This document shows, piece by piece, positions 12,001 through 24,920 of a stretch of 64,000 bases of DNA. How positions within the stretch are numbered: position 1 is the stretch's first letter; every line of letters begins with the position of its first letter. The position numbers were made by a program, and so were the translations under genes. A model generated the notes under the pieces. The model was given only the letters and a program-made list of their open reading frames with translations. It was not told the DNA's origin and ran no database searches. The stretch is from Dasyornis broadbenti (taxonomy: Eukaryota; Chordata; Aves; Passeriformes; Dasyornithidae). Location: assembly GCA_013397935.1 (NCBI GenBank), contig VZRN01006300.1, positions 634,329 to 698,328 of the forward strand, given 5' to 3'.

Positions 12001-15000
12001 AAAGCTGATACTAAAAAATTGATACATGAAAAAAAAATTTAAAAATACAATAAAAATGAAAGAAAATCCATCAGTTACCTACGAATTCTTTTCTTTGAAC
12101 ATGCAGCAGTTTAAATAATTTTCAGTCTGTTTCTTCTCATTTCATTGATTTCACTCAATCTTCATTATATTATGTAGAATCTTCCAGCTAAACTCCATCA
12201 GTTCAGTTCATCTGTCTTCTGTAGCTCACTGCAAATCTCTGAAACAATCTGTACTAAACACCAATCTACTCTGTCTTTTCATAATTTTTTTTTTTCAGAG
12301 TTCTGTCAGCCCAAGGGTTTGGAAACTAATCTAATGAGGCAAGTTAAACTTCTACACAGCTATTACGGGTGCCCTCCTAGTAGCTGTGCTAACAAGATTC
12401 ATCACCAAATATAAATGGAAGCATTCTCCAAAAGAAGACAAAGGTACTGTAATGAGCTAGGCAGGAAGCAGGGCCTCCGCTCTCTGCGTAAGATTAGTCA
12501 GTGTAAATCATTTTGGCACTAATGGTGGTTTTTTTCTAAGGCTGGACAACGACAACAACATTTATACAAAGCACAAGAATTCATGAATGTCTGGCAGTAT
12601 TGTCTCTGAAATACAAACAATGTTTGTTTTTCATTCTACACTTTCAATTCAGTACCAGCTGGATTCTACAAAAAACATGGGTTAGTTCTGATACACCAGA
12701 TAACCAACTCATCCCAGTCAGATCCCACAACTGAACCATTTCGGAAGCAGCACCGACTGTTACTAAACACACTCCTCCTCAGCTACAGAATGAATAACAA
12801 CATCGCCTCAACCTTCCATGCCTATCCTGAGGCAAATACAAAAGAAAATATATTAAAAGCAAGTAACAACAACAGTGGTAGAGAAAAAGAGTGCTACACA
12901 GCATTGTTTCTCTGGGCTAAATTTTAGGCACTGTAATACTTCACCTACACCCATGCTCATTCAAAAAAGTCTGCCTGTATTTACATGGGCTTGTATTTTT
13001 TGCACCCAGGCAGTGTGCTAGAGGCATAGTTTCCTCCAAGCTGACATTTACTGTCTCTATAAAAATTAATATATTAGTGAGTAGCCAGAGAGGTTCAGGA
13101 CAGCATCCACCTCAAGAACTGGCTGCAGTATGATGCAAGTTGGCAGATGCCCTGGATCCCTCCAGTTTCACTGGGAGCCAAGAGATCTGTCCATACAGGC
13201 ATGAAATCTAATGCCAACCCAATCCACACCAAAGCATACTCATCGTCTCACTACAGGCAAGACTTCTTACCATGAGCAACCAAGAAAGACCAAAGGCTGC
13301 TGACAAAGGACAGCTGTTGGCTAAAACAACTCTGATCACCGTTTCCTTTCTGCTGCTGGAGCCACCTGGCTGTGGAGCCAGAAGTATCATAAGGTTCAGT
13401 TCAGCTCTGTCTGCAAACTGCAGCGACAAAAGCATCAAGTCCAACAAGAGCTGAGAGAACCTCAGGAAAGTCAGACTTCGTGTGAATGCACTAGTAAAAA
13501 GAAGGTAAATCTTTCATCACAGACCCATGGCAAAAAACATTTGTACAGAAACTGACAATCATCCCACTAGTACATACACAAAAAAAATTGCCAGAACCGC
13601 ATGTTTAATATTTCCACTAAAAGGCAAGGTGACAGAATGTACCTTATTTGTGCCTGGCTTTAAAATTCTGACTAAAAAGTAGCTATGTAATCCCAAAAAG
13701 TACACGTCAAGTACCAATAAAAAGCATTGCCCATAAACTTCACATCTGGGACTGGAGTTGGCAGTGTTTGCTGCTTGCTAGAAAAACAAGCTCCAAAACA
13801 TGCATCAACAAAGAAAATCGCAGTAGTAAGGAGCAAGAAGAGAAACAGCAATGGCATGGCAGGCAGGTTAAACCCCCTAAAATTCAAGAGTCAACAAATT
13901 CTCTCAGACTTAGTTTTCTGTAGCATAGTGTATTTTGCCATCATAATTCACATAGCAAAGCTCATCCACAGTACCACGGGGAAATCTATACGATAGCTTT
14001 GTCTTGCTACTGAGACACATTCAAGGTTAATTTGGCGGCATCACACAGCAGCATCACAGAGCAGCCAAGAGGAACAGAGGCTGCACTGCCAGGGTACTTG
14101 GGGGCAAGAGGAGAACCAGCAGCATCCTTTGGGAAGGGACAAGAGAGAACAAATGCTAGAGCCTACTACCTCTATGGAGGGCCTCTAAATGGCACGGTTG
14201 TGTGAATGCAAGGGTTGGAATTAAAATCACTACTATGGTCCCCAGCTCTGCCTCTCACTATGGGACAGAATACAAATACTGTAGGCTACATACTGCAGAA
14301 AACTTGTCATTGCAAAATTTTAAACATTAGTAGCTGCTGAGTGTTTTGCAAAGTGAGAAGGGAAAAAAATTTGAAAAATAACAATACTTGTCCCCTCCTA
14401 AGCATGCTCTTGCTTCCTCTTTCTCTTGGTGTTTTTGAAAACAATAAATAATTGTTTTGCTTGTTTCTTTACCTCCTACCTTTTCCTCTTCAGCAAAGGC
14501 CACATGGTTTAGACATATTTTTCTTCTCCAAGCCTAGAGGTCTTACTACAGCTTCTGGAAGGACTGTTCCAGAAATACTTAGACTTGCTGGTTATTAAAT
14601 GCCAAATCCTGGCTGGCTGTTCTTAACTTCCTATAACTTTTAATAGGTATCTGAAGCATATCTGTTCCTTTACATAAGGGGATACTAGTACTGTTCAGCA
14701 AGACAGCTTGTTCTTTCCTATCACATTTAATTTATGAAGTAGCTTATGGGGAATATAGCAAAGACATCATAGTTCCCACCCTTTGCATTTAATACCTTTA
14801 CAAAACTTGCCCAATTAGCAGAATCATTGAAAAGTGAGTACTATATAATGACTTAAGATATGAAAATACTTACTGTTAAAGCAAGTAAGTTTACTAGCAT
14901 ACCTACACATAAGCAGTTATTAAATGTTTTCTAGGTAAAAACATGGTTCCATTTGCACTCAGTTTTGCACATTAGTTTCACATGAAACCTTCCTATTCTA

Positions 15001-15379
15001 AAGACTCCTCACTTTACAGAAGTGTCGTCTGCTCCCCAATCTTTACAAGATTCTCTTTTGAAAGAAGCTGAAGAGTTATAAATCATCTGCTTGTGTAAAA
15101 ACAGTGATTCAGCAGGAACCAGGTACTTGAAATACCCTTCACAAGAAAGGGCTTATTCACGCAAGGACAGTTGGCACGGCTATCTCAGTCTCCACTTGAA
15201 TGCTCTTTTTCCAGTTTGTGTTAAAGGGATTCAGATGCCTGGGAAGAAGCTGATCACCATTTTTATAGGCTGAGGAAAGCAGTCTTGGTTCAGAATTGCA
15301 GGTGCTTGTACCAAAAGCCCTGCCAGTGAAAAGCAAAGGACCACAAGTTAATGTTCAACAGAAACTGGCAAATCTGCTG
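9086..15379. other. Unique non-coding sequence
   Basis: More than 6 kb with no gene, CR1 or LTR that I recognise. Open frames reach 114 codons (11339-11683) and 89 codons (13727-13996), within the range expected by chance in AT-rich DNA. They lack domains and are matched by frames on the opposite strand. Short A and T runs occur throughout, for example near 9480 and 12285. Confidence 0.5.
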
Positions 15380-15486
15380 CGCTCGCTGAGCGATGTGGTC
15401 AGGTGCGAATTGCAAGCGCACACATAAAAACAGTGTAACAACTACGGCTGCTCAAAGTTCAGCTGCAGCGTTTAACGCACAGGACG
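15380..15486. other. Small CpG-rich patch
   Basis: Nine CpG dinucleotides in about 107 bases (15380, 15384, 15391, 15406, 15417, 15445, 15469, 15476, 15485) within a CpG-poor region. It is too short for a classical CpG island and has no core promoter motif that I can see. It is a possible small regulatory element or a chance cluster. Confidence 0.35.
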
Positions 15487-18400
15487 CTAAAGAGAAAAAG
15501 GCAGAGAACACCTAACACAGGAATTAGTTTAGCCAGTTCTAAGCCGTCCACGATTTCTGCTCATGCCAATCACAGGAAGCTTTAGGTCTCCTAACAGGTA
15601 TATGCTTAAGTCAGCAAGTAATGTTAACATGTAACTGGAAGCAAAACTTGCCAGTCTGTTGCAAATATCTTTATCATCAACGTAATCAAGGCATACCACC
15701 AAACAGATTAATTTGCAGTGGTTCTGCAAGTTGCTTTTGGATACAGGTTTACTCCTTTAAGCTTTAAACCAGCATCAGTGCCAGCAAGGCTTTAGTAGAA
15801 AGGAATGGATAACAAAGTTCAGCGTGACAGTAAGAAAAACCAAAGCAAACAGCGGCCACAGAATGTAAAAATCCATTTCATGTTAATAATCTAACCTTCC
15901 TATTTATTATTGTGACTAATATGACTGTATGGGAGCTAGTTCAGACCATGCTACAACTCCCTGAGCTGAAGCTCTTTGTGTTGTATTTTTCTGTGTACTA
16001 TTCGTTAATCTGGAATACTAGAATATATGCCAGCTCTAAAAATACTTGTACTTTCAAGTTCTTGGACAAGAATATTTATTTCATAAGCTATGAAAAGTGT
16101 GTAGATATTCCTACTTGGACAGAACAAGCACACTCAAGACATGATGTAACATCAGGCTTATGGCCACTTCCATTTCCAAGAGGGTACCAAAGCACAAGGT
16201 ATCAAGCCTATCGGGTACCTTGCTTCCCTCCAACACTGCAAAAAGGCAGAAGTCCTACAGCCCAGCTCAGCATTAAAGGCCACCTTTGGGCATTTAGGTT
16301 TCAGTTCTTAATCCATACCACTAACATAACAGTGTCAAGATTAATACCATGTATTTACTTGAGCAACAAAATTAGAAAGATTTTAGAAATACTGGATTTG
16401 ATTGCTGTCAGTCAGCTGACACAGAAGAAAAATCCCAAACAAATTGTGGATGCATAAGTGATCTTTACTTCAAAAAGTATTGGGGAAAACCACTGAGTCT
16501 TGCTTGAGAAACAAGCATCGAACTGCTAGTACTCCCTATACAAACCATTTTCTTTAAAGGCAGCTGTTTCCTAAATTAATTTGGACCACCACATACAGGC
16601 ATGAGAAAGTGGCTGACAAAGAGCCACATGTCAGGTGACACTGCATGGATCCTTTTGCAGTGCAACAATATTGATAGAGGGAAAGAAGGATCTGAAAGGG
16701 AAAAGGGAATATGTCAGGCTGCAAAGCCAGTGTTTTGCCATCAAAACACAGTATTACCTATTTCTTCTAGAAATGTTCAGATTTCAAAAGCAGCAGCCAC
16801 ATGCACTGTAACACATAAATCCAGACCACACAAGGAGTGTTCCCCCCCCAAAAAAAATCCCTTGATTAAAGGGGATATTTACAAATAGCTTCAGAAATCA
16901 CATGTATAGATAGACGATTTGCACATCCTGAGACAGGTGAAAATAATACAAACATTATTTTCTAAAACAAATTAAAAATTGAACTTATAAAATGTGTTCT
17001 ATGCGTGCAAACATGCCACAACACACTGCCTCTGCTACTGCAAGTTTTAGACTGGATTACATTGCAACCTGTTGACTTCTCTTTTCAATTGAAAGCAAAA
17101 CTTTAAAAACACCAGAAGACTTGGAGCATGGAAAGGGGAGAAAGTTAAAATACAATCCTCGTTACACTCTGGGACTTGCTTGTGAAACTTTTGATAATCT
17201 ACAAGTCATGAAATTCAAGTCTTGCTGCCCTTGAAAAATTAAAAAAGCTGGATTTTTAAAAGACAAGATAAGCATGTCATGTTTGGCAAATATTTTAAGT
17301 AATGTGCTTGTAATAGTTTTTGTTTCAATAGTCTTGTTCTGTCTGCATTATTATTAATTGTTGCACTGAGGAAACAACATTTGAAGATGACCTTCAAGGA
17401 CTTAGTTTCAAATTAAACCATCAGGAACCCTGAGGGTAAGAGGGTTCACTGCTTAAGAGAACACTATTATCAATAATTTCAAACCTAACAAAATAAAGCT
17501 GAGCTGAACAGCCTCTGTAAGAATAGTAACTGTTGTCTTATGTCTCTGAACAGACAGAAATCAGCTAAGACAGAGTTTTACGATTTGTTTTAGCTTTTTA
17601 TGAATGGTCCTGTTGAATAACAGAAGCTGAACTGTAACACTAGCATTACAACTAGTCTAGTTCAGGGCTATCTTCACCCAAATGAACTGATTTCTGTCAT
17701 GGAAAGCAAGTAAACATGCTTTTTTTTTCCTTCTTCTACTGCAGACATTAAGCCAGAGCCCTTCTTATCAAAGTCAAAGATTTTTTTCAAATTCAACCTT
17801 AACATTACAAATGCTGAATTCAGTGCCAGTTCTTCCCTCCTCCCACTCCCCAAAATAGGAGGATATCCCTGCCACCCAGGCTAGTAATGTAGGCCCATCT
17901 TGGCCTACAAGGTTTGAGATGCGTACAAGTCCTTCGTCATCTTCACTCACTGGTCAAAGGACAGGTGTGACAAAAACCGATTTCTTCAGCTCTCCTTCTC
18001 CAATCATCCAGAACATTACTTTTTTTCCCCCCAATGAGAAGGAGAAATGGCAACATGGAGGCAAAACCATGCCTGCATTCCCCTGAGAAGCCTGGATTCC
18101 CACACACTATTCCTTACCTTGGTGGTTTAGGGAGATGCGGTTAGATGGTTCTTGGAAACCCGGTTCCACCAGATCCCGTCGACCATGAGCTGAAGTCTGA
18201 TCTACATTGTCCTAAAAATGGAAGAGCAGAATATCTTATCAAAACCAGGCATTCTGTACTCCCTGCAAACTCATTACACAGAGTCAAACCACCAATACAA
18301 AACAAAAAAAAACCCTGCCATGCCTCTGAAAGGAGAAACCAATGTCAGAGAAGGTGGGGGAGCAGATCACAGGGGGACACTAGGCTGTCACATTAATACG

Positions 18401-21400
18401 TGTGGCATGGATCCAGAATCAATGACTGTGCCTGTTGGCTCATCTGTACACCAGTCTGCATTTCAAACTGAGAAACAGTGATGCAAATGCACTTCCTAGT
18501 TTAACAAAAGTTTCTTCTTGCATCAAAATATGCAGAGGCTTGGGGCTTTGTTTTCTTTAATTCCAAGTCTGTGGCTTAGGGCTTTGTAACTAATTAACTG
18601 GACTGAAACAGATTCAGTAGTGAACTACTAAACCTCAAGAGAAATTAGAAGTTCAGTTTAGATAAACATCCATGGCTCTGGATGCCAACCTGTTGTTTTT
18701 TTCATACTGGAACTCTCACAAGATCAAGTTTCATGAAGTTTTAACACAAAGTGAATTTGGCTAAGTCTAAAATACCATGGTTTCTCACAGATCTTGCCAA
18801 AGAAGACAACCAGGAGAACACAGGAAAATTAAAACATAAACAAGAAAATAAGAAAAGCAAGATAAGTCACATTTTAGAAGTACAAGAAAGAGATTTAGAG
18901 CAGATACACGGTTTTGCAAAACTGGCATACCTTTGCATATACCAGCTAAGGGTGGGTAAGGAAAGTGCATAAAGTTGACTGCATTGATAAATTACCAAGC
19001 ATAAACTGCTGTAGTGATATACGTGACTATGTATATGATCCCACTGTGCCCAAAGTGTGGGATAAATACACAGTGGCATGACCTGCTTTTATGTCAAAAC
19101 ATAGGAGCCACCTTCATGGCAAATGACATTGCAATTAAGGCAGAGCAATAACATGCACACAGCGAGCAGCAATCCAACTACACGCAACCGCAAGCTCTCA
19201 GTCCAGCATTTACAAAATATACGTCGTGTTTGGGGACTAGAACTGTATATAGGTATAGTCATACAGTGTATGAAACAAATTACCACTTCATCAGAGAGAC
19301 TGTCTCAGCAAATGCTTGAGCTTTGATTCAAGTGCTCAGGCACTGCTCTCAAGTGTCATCACCATCAGGGATCAGTTCAGGAGCCCACAGGCATTTACAC
19401 GACAGAAACTGACAACAGTGCTATGACTAAGGAAGGTTTTTATGAGTAAACACTGTATGATAAGATACAAATGGCATCCATCTATCTATGCCAGATACAA
19501 CTGGGACCACTCAGACTTCTGCCTCCATATTGGCTATCTCCTCTTATAGCTCTTTACATTCTTTGCACTGATTTTCGCAACACTGGCTGCTGTCTCACAT
19601 GCCACATCTCGCCTGAGTTTTCATTATTGCTTCTCAGGAATCAAAAAAAATCCCCAAACCACATCAGACCTTCTGTCAGCACAACTGTCTTTGTTCTTAC
19701 TTTCTTGAAACACAGCAGTATTTGTTAGCTCTTTCACTGGAGTTAACTGAACACTTACTCAGAACAAACAACTCACGAGCTGCTGTTTCCATCAAATCCC
19801 TTGCAACCACAGGGCATTGCATTCTAACATTATTAGTGTTTCTGGAGCACTTGTCATTCTCACTGGATTTATCTTATTTTCTCTAGGCCACCACACAGCC
19901 ATCACTGACCTGGCCCACATCATTTCCATTTTAAATTTCAGGCAGGAAATTTGGGGCTTGCAGTACAAGAAGGCAACTGCAGAAAGGACATACAAAATTA
20001 TGAGTCTGTTCCCCTGAAAGTTCAGTTGTAATTTTTCCAAGGTGCCAAGGGCAACAGTGGGGAGAAGATGCTTATCTAGGAAAAGTTTCAGTCAAAACCT
20101 AACGCTGAAGCTGACTGCTCTCACTTCAAAGGCTAAGAGGTAAGCATTGCAAGCATGGAGAACTCAGCAGGACATCCCTGCCGAGCACAGAGCCTTTCTC
20201 TGTGCATCCCCCTCCATGCAATTCAACATCACCAATTTTTATGGGGTAGCTAAAACCGCACAGATGCAGTTTAGCAGCATTAGTTCCACTTCCCAGGAAG
20301 AAGTCCCAATGTCTAATGCATGGATGCAGTGACATATTGCCTCTTGGCTGGGAAGAGCAACAGGGCATCCCAAGAGAAATAAAAGCTGGAACAAGAAAAC
20401 CAGTTATAAGTGATTTGTCACACTTCTAAATGTGTTTTCAGTTACCCCAACATATACAAGTCCCTTCTGGAAGGCAAGATTCATAAGTACTATGTAGTAA
20501 CAAAGGTGAAATGGGGCTGAGATGCATCATTTTACATTTGAGTTTCCCACAGCAGTAACACACACTTAACCAAGAGACCTTCTTTCAGGCTTTCACTTGG
20601 CTCCAGGCCTGTAACTCTTCAATTAAACCAGACTTTTCTTTTCTTTTTTAAACTAGCAATTGCCAAAAATTTACAGGAATAAGATACACCCTCTCTGGAA
20701 TCACCTTACATCTGTACCAGAAAATGCTGAGAACCACAGGCCTTACTCACAAAGTTAAGCCAAAGCCATGGTAAGGCAGATCAAAGTTTTCAACAGCAGA
20801 GGTTACAGTGACTAATGACTGCTGGTGCTGCCCTTACAAAGCTGATGCCCCTGCCTGTTTGGTTCAGTGCAAATGCCTGCCCACAAGTTCCAGAGAGTTC
20901 TCCTGCAGCTTGAGCAAAGCAGGGAGGCAAAGGTTTCCTCCGGACACTGTGGGCCAGCAAAAGCCAGGTGCTAAAGCAAAGCGACAGGCCGTGCATAAAC
21001 AAAGCCACACCTGTTACAGCAATGCAGGCAGTGGAGGGGAAAAGGTAAGGGCGGTGAGGTTTAAAGAGCCAGGGGTAGTTTCACATGACCCTCCAGAATC
21101 TGTTTGTGTCTGTTGTGCACAGACAAACGCTGGCACTCGGCCAGCTGCAGCGGAGATCACACACTGGAACAAGGGTAAAAGAAGAAAGGGGAGGGGGGCA
21201 GGAAATAAAGTTATATAATAGCTCTGTGCCAGCAGCCTTGTTGTCAGGCCCCAGCTCAGGGCCGAGGCCATGGCCCTCAGCAAGGTGGGCACCTGCTTTG
21301 GTCCATCACCATCCCTCCTGCTGCAGCTGAAAATGGCCTCCAAGTAAAGTCATTTCTTTGCTTCATGGTTTAATCCCCAGCTCTCCCTCCTCTTCCAATA

Positions 21401-24400
21401 AATGCTCTCAATATGAAAGTAAAGCATGTTACTTAACTTACTGTACCATCCAGCTATTGTAGTATTTTTAGAAGCTAGCTGAGCATTAGCCCTCGCTGAC
21501 TTGTTTGCATGTGCTGTTTTCTCTGTCAGTCAGCATCTGCAACCAAGGATGATTTAATAGAGAGACTAGCAAGAGTGCTAGAAGGACCTGAAGCAGGGTC
21601 CTTTAAAGCATTAGCATTACATAAAGCCAAACACACCATCATTACAGGTCAGATTACAGTGTCCTTTTGCAAACCTACGTTGCATGAGACAAAATGTGAC
21701 GTGCTTGCATCGCCTTAAGAGCCAAAGTCCACTCATAGACAGTGTTATCTCTACATATCAGTAACCAGGACAATCTAGATTTAATTTTTCAATCTATAAC
21801 CAAGCCTTTCAAGTTGCACTCCTTCAACTATGACATACAGTGTTTGCTGCTGTTTGTGCTAGCATGATAAGCATTTCAGTTATCTAAGAAAACATTAAAT
21901 CTCATCTTTTAATCAGAGAATCAGCTAGACATATACCACAGCAGCTCTGCTTTCTGCGCACATGCTCTTTAATCACCTCTTTGGCTCCAAGTGCCACTGT
22001 TGCCACCTGCAGTTTAGCTCAGGAGAGTATTTATCAGTATGAGACGGCATTATTAGACAGACCAGTGTGTTGCTACTATTCCACTGCTGCTTCTCTCATC
22101 CTAGTTTTCTCAGCAAAGGTTATCCAGTCAGTCATTCAGGGTAATCTTACAGGTAAATAGTGCTTAGAGAAGGGAGGAGGCAGATTCGAAAGTACAAATA
22201 ATGAAGTATCATTTATATTTCCCTTCTCCCTCATTCTTTGCAAAGAAAGGGGTCTAACGTTAGCAGAGAAAGAGCAGCTATCTGAAGAGGCCTGGAAATC
22301 CCCTGTTACTGAAGACTTCAGCTTCTTCTAATTTCAGCAGTCACTGGAAGTTTACAAGATGAAGAAAGGCTACAAGTGGCAGCACAGCTTCTCGGAAGCT
22401 CCTGGGAGCATAGCCAGACTGAGGATGTCCAGACCACCAAGACGACAGTCCCTGTTTTTGGATTTACTGTAGCTGTCTGCAAACCCACACTGCCATGCCC
22501 CTGAACAAAAGGTTCAATTGAGCAAGAGTCACGCATACTCATGCCAGCAGTCCCACAGCAACAAATTAAGATCATGACATACTTCTGATGTTTGTACACC
22601 GTCCAGCACAACAGAAAGTAAAGTCAGACGTGCTGACAGGTCTCACCGCAATTTAGGAGACTATCAAGTCAGATATGCCTCAGTTTGCAGAGGGCACTCC
22701 TGCCAAACAGGAGCTCCCTGCCAACCTGGCGGTGCTCCTTCATTACACCAAGGTACAGGTCTTAAAACTAGCTGAGCATAAAGAGAAAATTAGTGAAGCC
22801 ATTATTTGAACCACCACAGCTTTACTGTGCTCAGGCAACTTTTGTAAAGCAAAGTGGAGTATCTTATGTTAGCACAGACTGAGAAAGCTATTCCAGAGTG
22901 CTCAAGTGTAAGTGGTTCCCAGAAAAAAAAGCAATTACAAAAATTCACTGAAGAGGTGAACACCAAGGGCTGTAGAAAAGTGGACACAGTTCCACACTTC
23001 AGGAGCAGAAAGGGGACACTTAGAGAAATTACACTCTCTCTTTGCATCTGCAACTTGTTGCTCTTAGACAAAAGACACAGGCATAGACAAACATTTCTTT
23101 ATCTGACCCAGTACTGTCATTCTTCCCATGACCCTGAAGTTTCCTTAGGCAATGAACAGATTAGACATCATTTCTTCCGAGGACTGCTTCATAGGATTCC
23201 TCACTTTCCAAACAAAAGACTGTTTGCATTTATGTAAAGTAACTTCCTGCACTGCTTTTTAAGCTGTAGTGATTCTTTATACCATGATTTTGCAGCTTTG
23301 GTTTACTTGAAGTATCAAATGCACAAGGAGGATAATAGACTCAATTATGCTAAGTGCCGAGTAGCCAGCTATTCATCTAAGTACACTTTCCTATAGCTTA
23401 CTGGTACCCACAGCCATCCAGAGTTTCTGCTCACTCAGTTTCACTCTTAGCCCTGTGAAGGCAAACACACAGGATATTACAAGAATAAATCCAACTGACA
23501 GATCCAGACCAATGTTCAAGTTCTAATCCAAACTCCACAGTCCAGATCAATTAGTAATTCATGTGACACTCCTTTCTTAAAAATACAGCAGCACAGTCCC
23601 CTACCAGACAGCTGTTTAGTACAACGTATTTTCAGCAAGCTGACACCCCAGAGTCTGAGTAAATGTATCCCAAGTAAGAGTCCTGAGGGAAGTGCAAGGC
23701 TCTTGGGTTTGTCCAAAGACACTGCTTTGCAAACGATTTCAAGTTTACTCAAACACAGTGTGTATGTTTTACTGTTTTCTGCCAGAGTGCTTAACATGTC
23801 ATACAAATAAAGAAAACACAGGCTTTGCACACTAGGCAAAAAACTTTAAAGTGCATTCTCAGACAACCCACATATTACATAATTAAAGACCTGTAACCTG
23901 GTTTCCTGCCTCTTAACTATAGTCATTTGACTAGGTAAGAGCCAAGTAAAAGGCTCAGTAAGTCAACAGAGTAACTGTGAACCTAGAATTTTAGCATTCC
24001 CATTGCTAAGAGAGCTTGTAGAAACAAGGGCTTAAAATAAAGCCACTTAGCTTTGTCAAAAGTTGGGCTCTCTCTCCTGAAGTAGCAAAGCCACTAACTG
24101 CAGGAATCCTGATTTTACAGTACTGGCTGTCAAGACTGGGAGCAATAACCCTAGAGACCAAGAACAAACAAGCCAGCTTGGGATTACAGGAGTAGCAAAA
24201 GCAGCAGCACATTCCTCTGGACACACCACAGCACCTCCAATCCTCAGCGTCACAAATCTGCGATAACCTGGCAGGGCACACAGACCTATTGTGATCCACA
24301 CATTCCTGCGACCCTCAGCAGACTTAGCAGTCCACCACGCAACATATATGACAGCTACAATAGACCAGGAATTAGCAAACAGAGAAGTAAAATGAGGCTG

Positions 24401-24900
24401 ACAGACAAGACAGACCTGTGTCCGTGGTCCATGTCTCTGCAGTGGCAGAGAATTTGTTAAATGAATCACGGGAATTATATTACGTCCCATGATACAGGGG
24501 AAGGCAGAGAGGCTTGTCAAGTCTGACCTTGGAGGAACTTCTCTCCCGACCCCCTCCGGGCTATAGCAACCCACTGATCAGGAATCCTTCAAGTCTGAAA
24601 AAGACTGGGGGTTTGGACCCTGTTGTCAACAGTGAAACCCCATAGTGTGCATGCTCCGAGCCAGTGAAGTGTTTCTTCCTAAAAGCTATGTCCCAACGCA
24701 GTTATAGAAGCCACTGCTACAGCTTAGCCAAAAAGTTATTTTTCTGAAGGTGCTTCAGATTTATTTTTAGGAGTCTAGTTATGTGACTTATCACTACCTG
24801 TATTGCCACAAACAGGGCAAATCAAAAACCACCCTCACCTACCCGCCAGCTTCTTCGTGTCACCCCTGCCCCCACTCCAAGTGTCTCTTTGGCGTGCAGG
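15487..24900. other. Unique non-coding sequence
   Basis: About 9.4 kb with no convincing gene. It contains two of the longest open frames of the window, 181 codons (15912-16457, +) and 172 codons (24056-24574, -). Neither shows a known domain, repeat structure, signal peptide with a plausible mature part, or flanking splice signals, and such lengths are marginally compatible with chance over six frames of 64 kb. The part around 20.8-21.3 kb is somewhat more GC-rich. No CR1 or LTR recognised. Confidence 0.45.
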
Positions 24901-24901
24901 A

Positions 24902-24920
24902 AATTAATTAATTAATTAAT
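24902..24920. repeat. (TTAA)n microsatellite
   Basis: About four and a half copies of the self-complementary tetramer TTAA (equivalently AATT). It could fold back on itself but is an ordinary simple repeat. Confidence 0.8.

Noticed and set aside
15912..16457. 181-codon open frame on the + strand
   Set aside because: No domain, no conserved-looking motif and no coding-like codon bias. My rough estimate is about 0.1 frames this long by chance in 64 kb of six-frame AT-rich DNA, so it is only mildly unusual.
24056..24574. 172-codon open frame on the minus strand
   Set aside because: Hydrophobic and cysteine-containing but without a coherent transmembrane or secreted pattern. It overlaps a second minus-strand frame and has no visible splice context.
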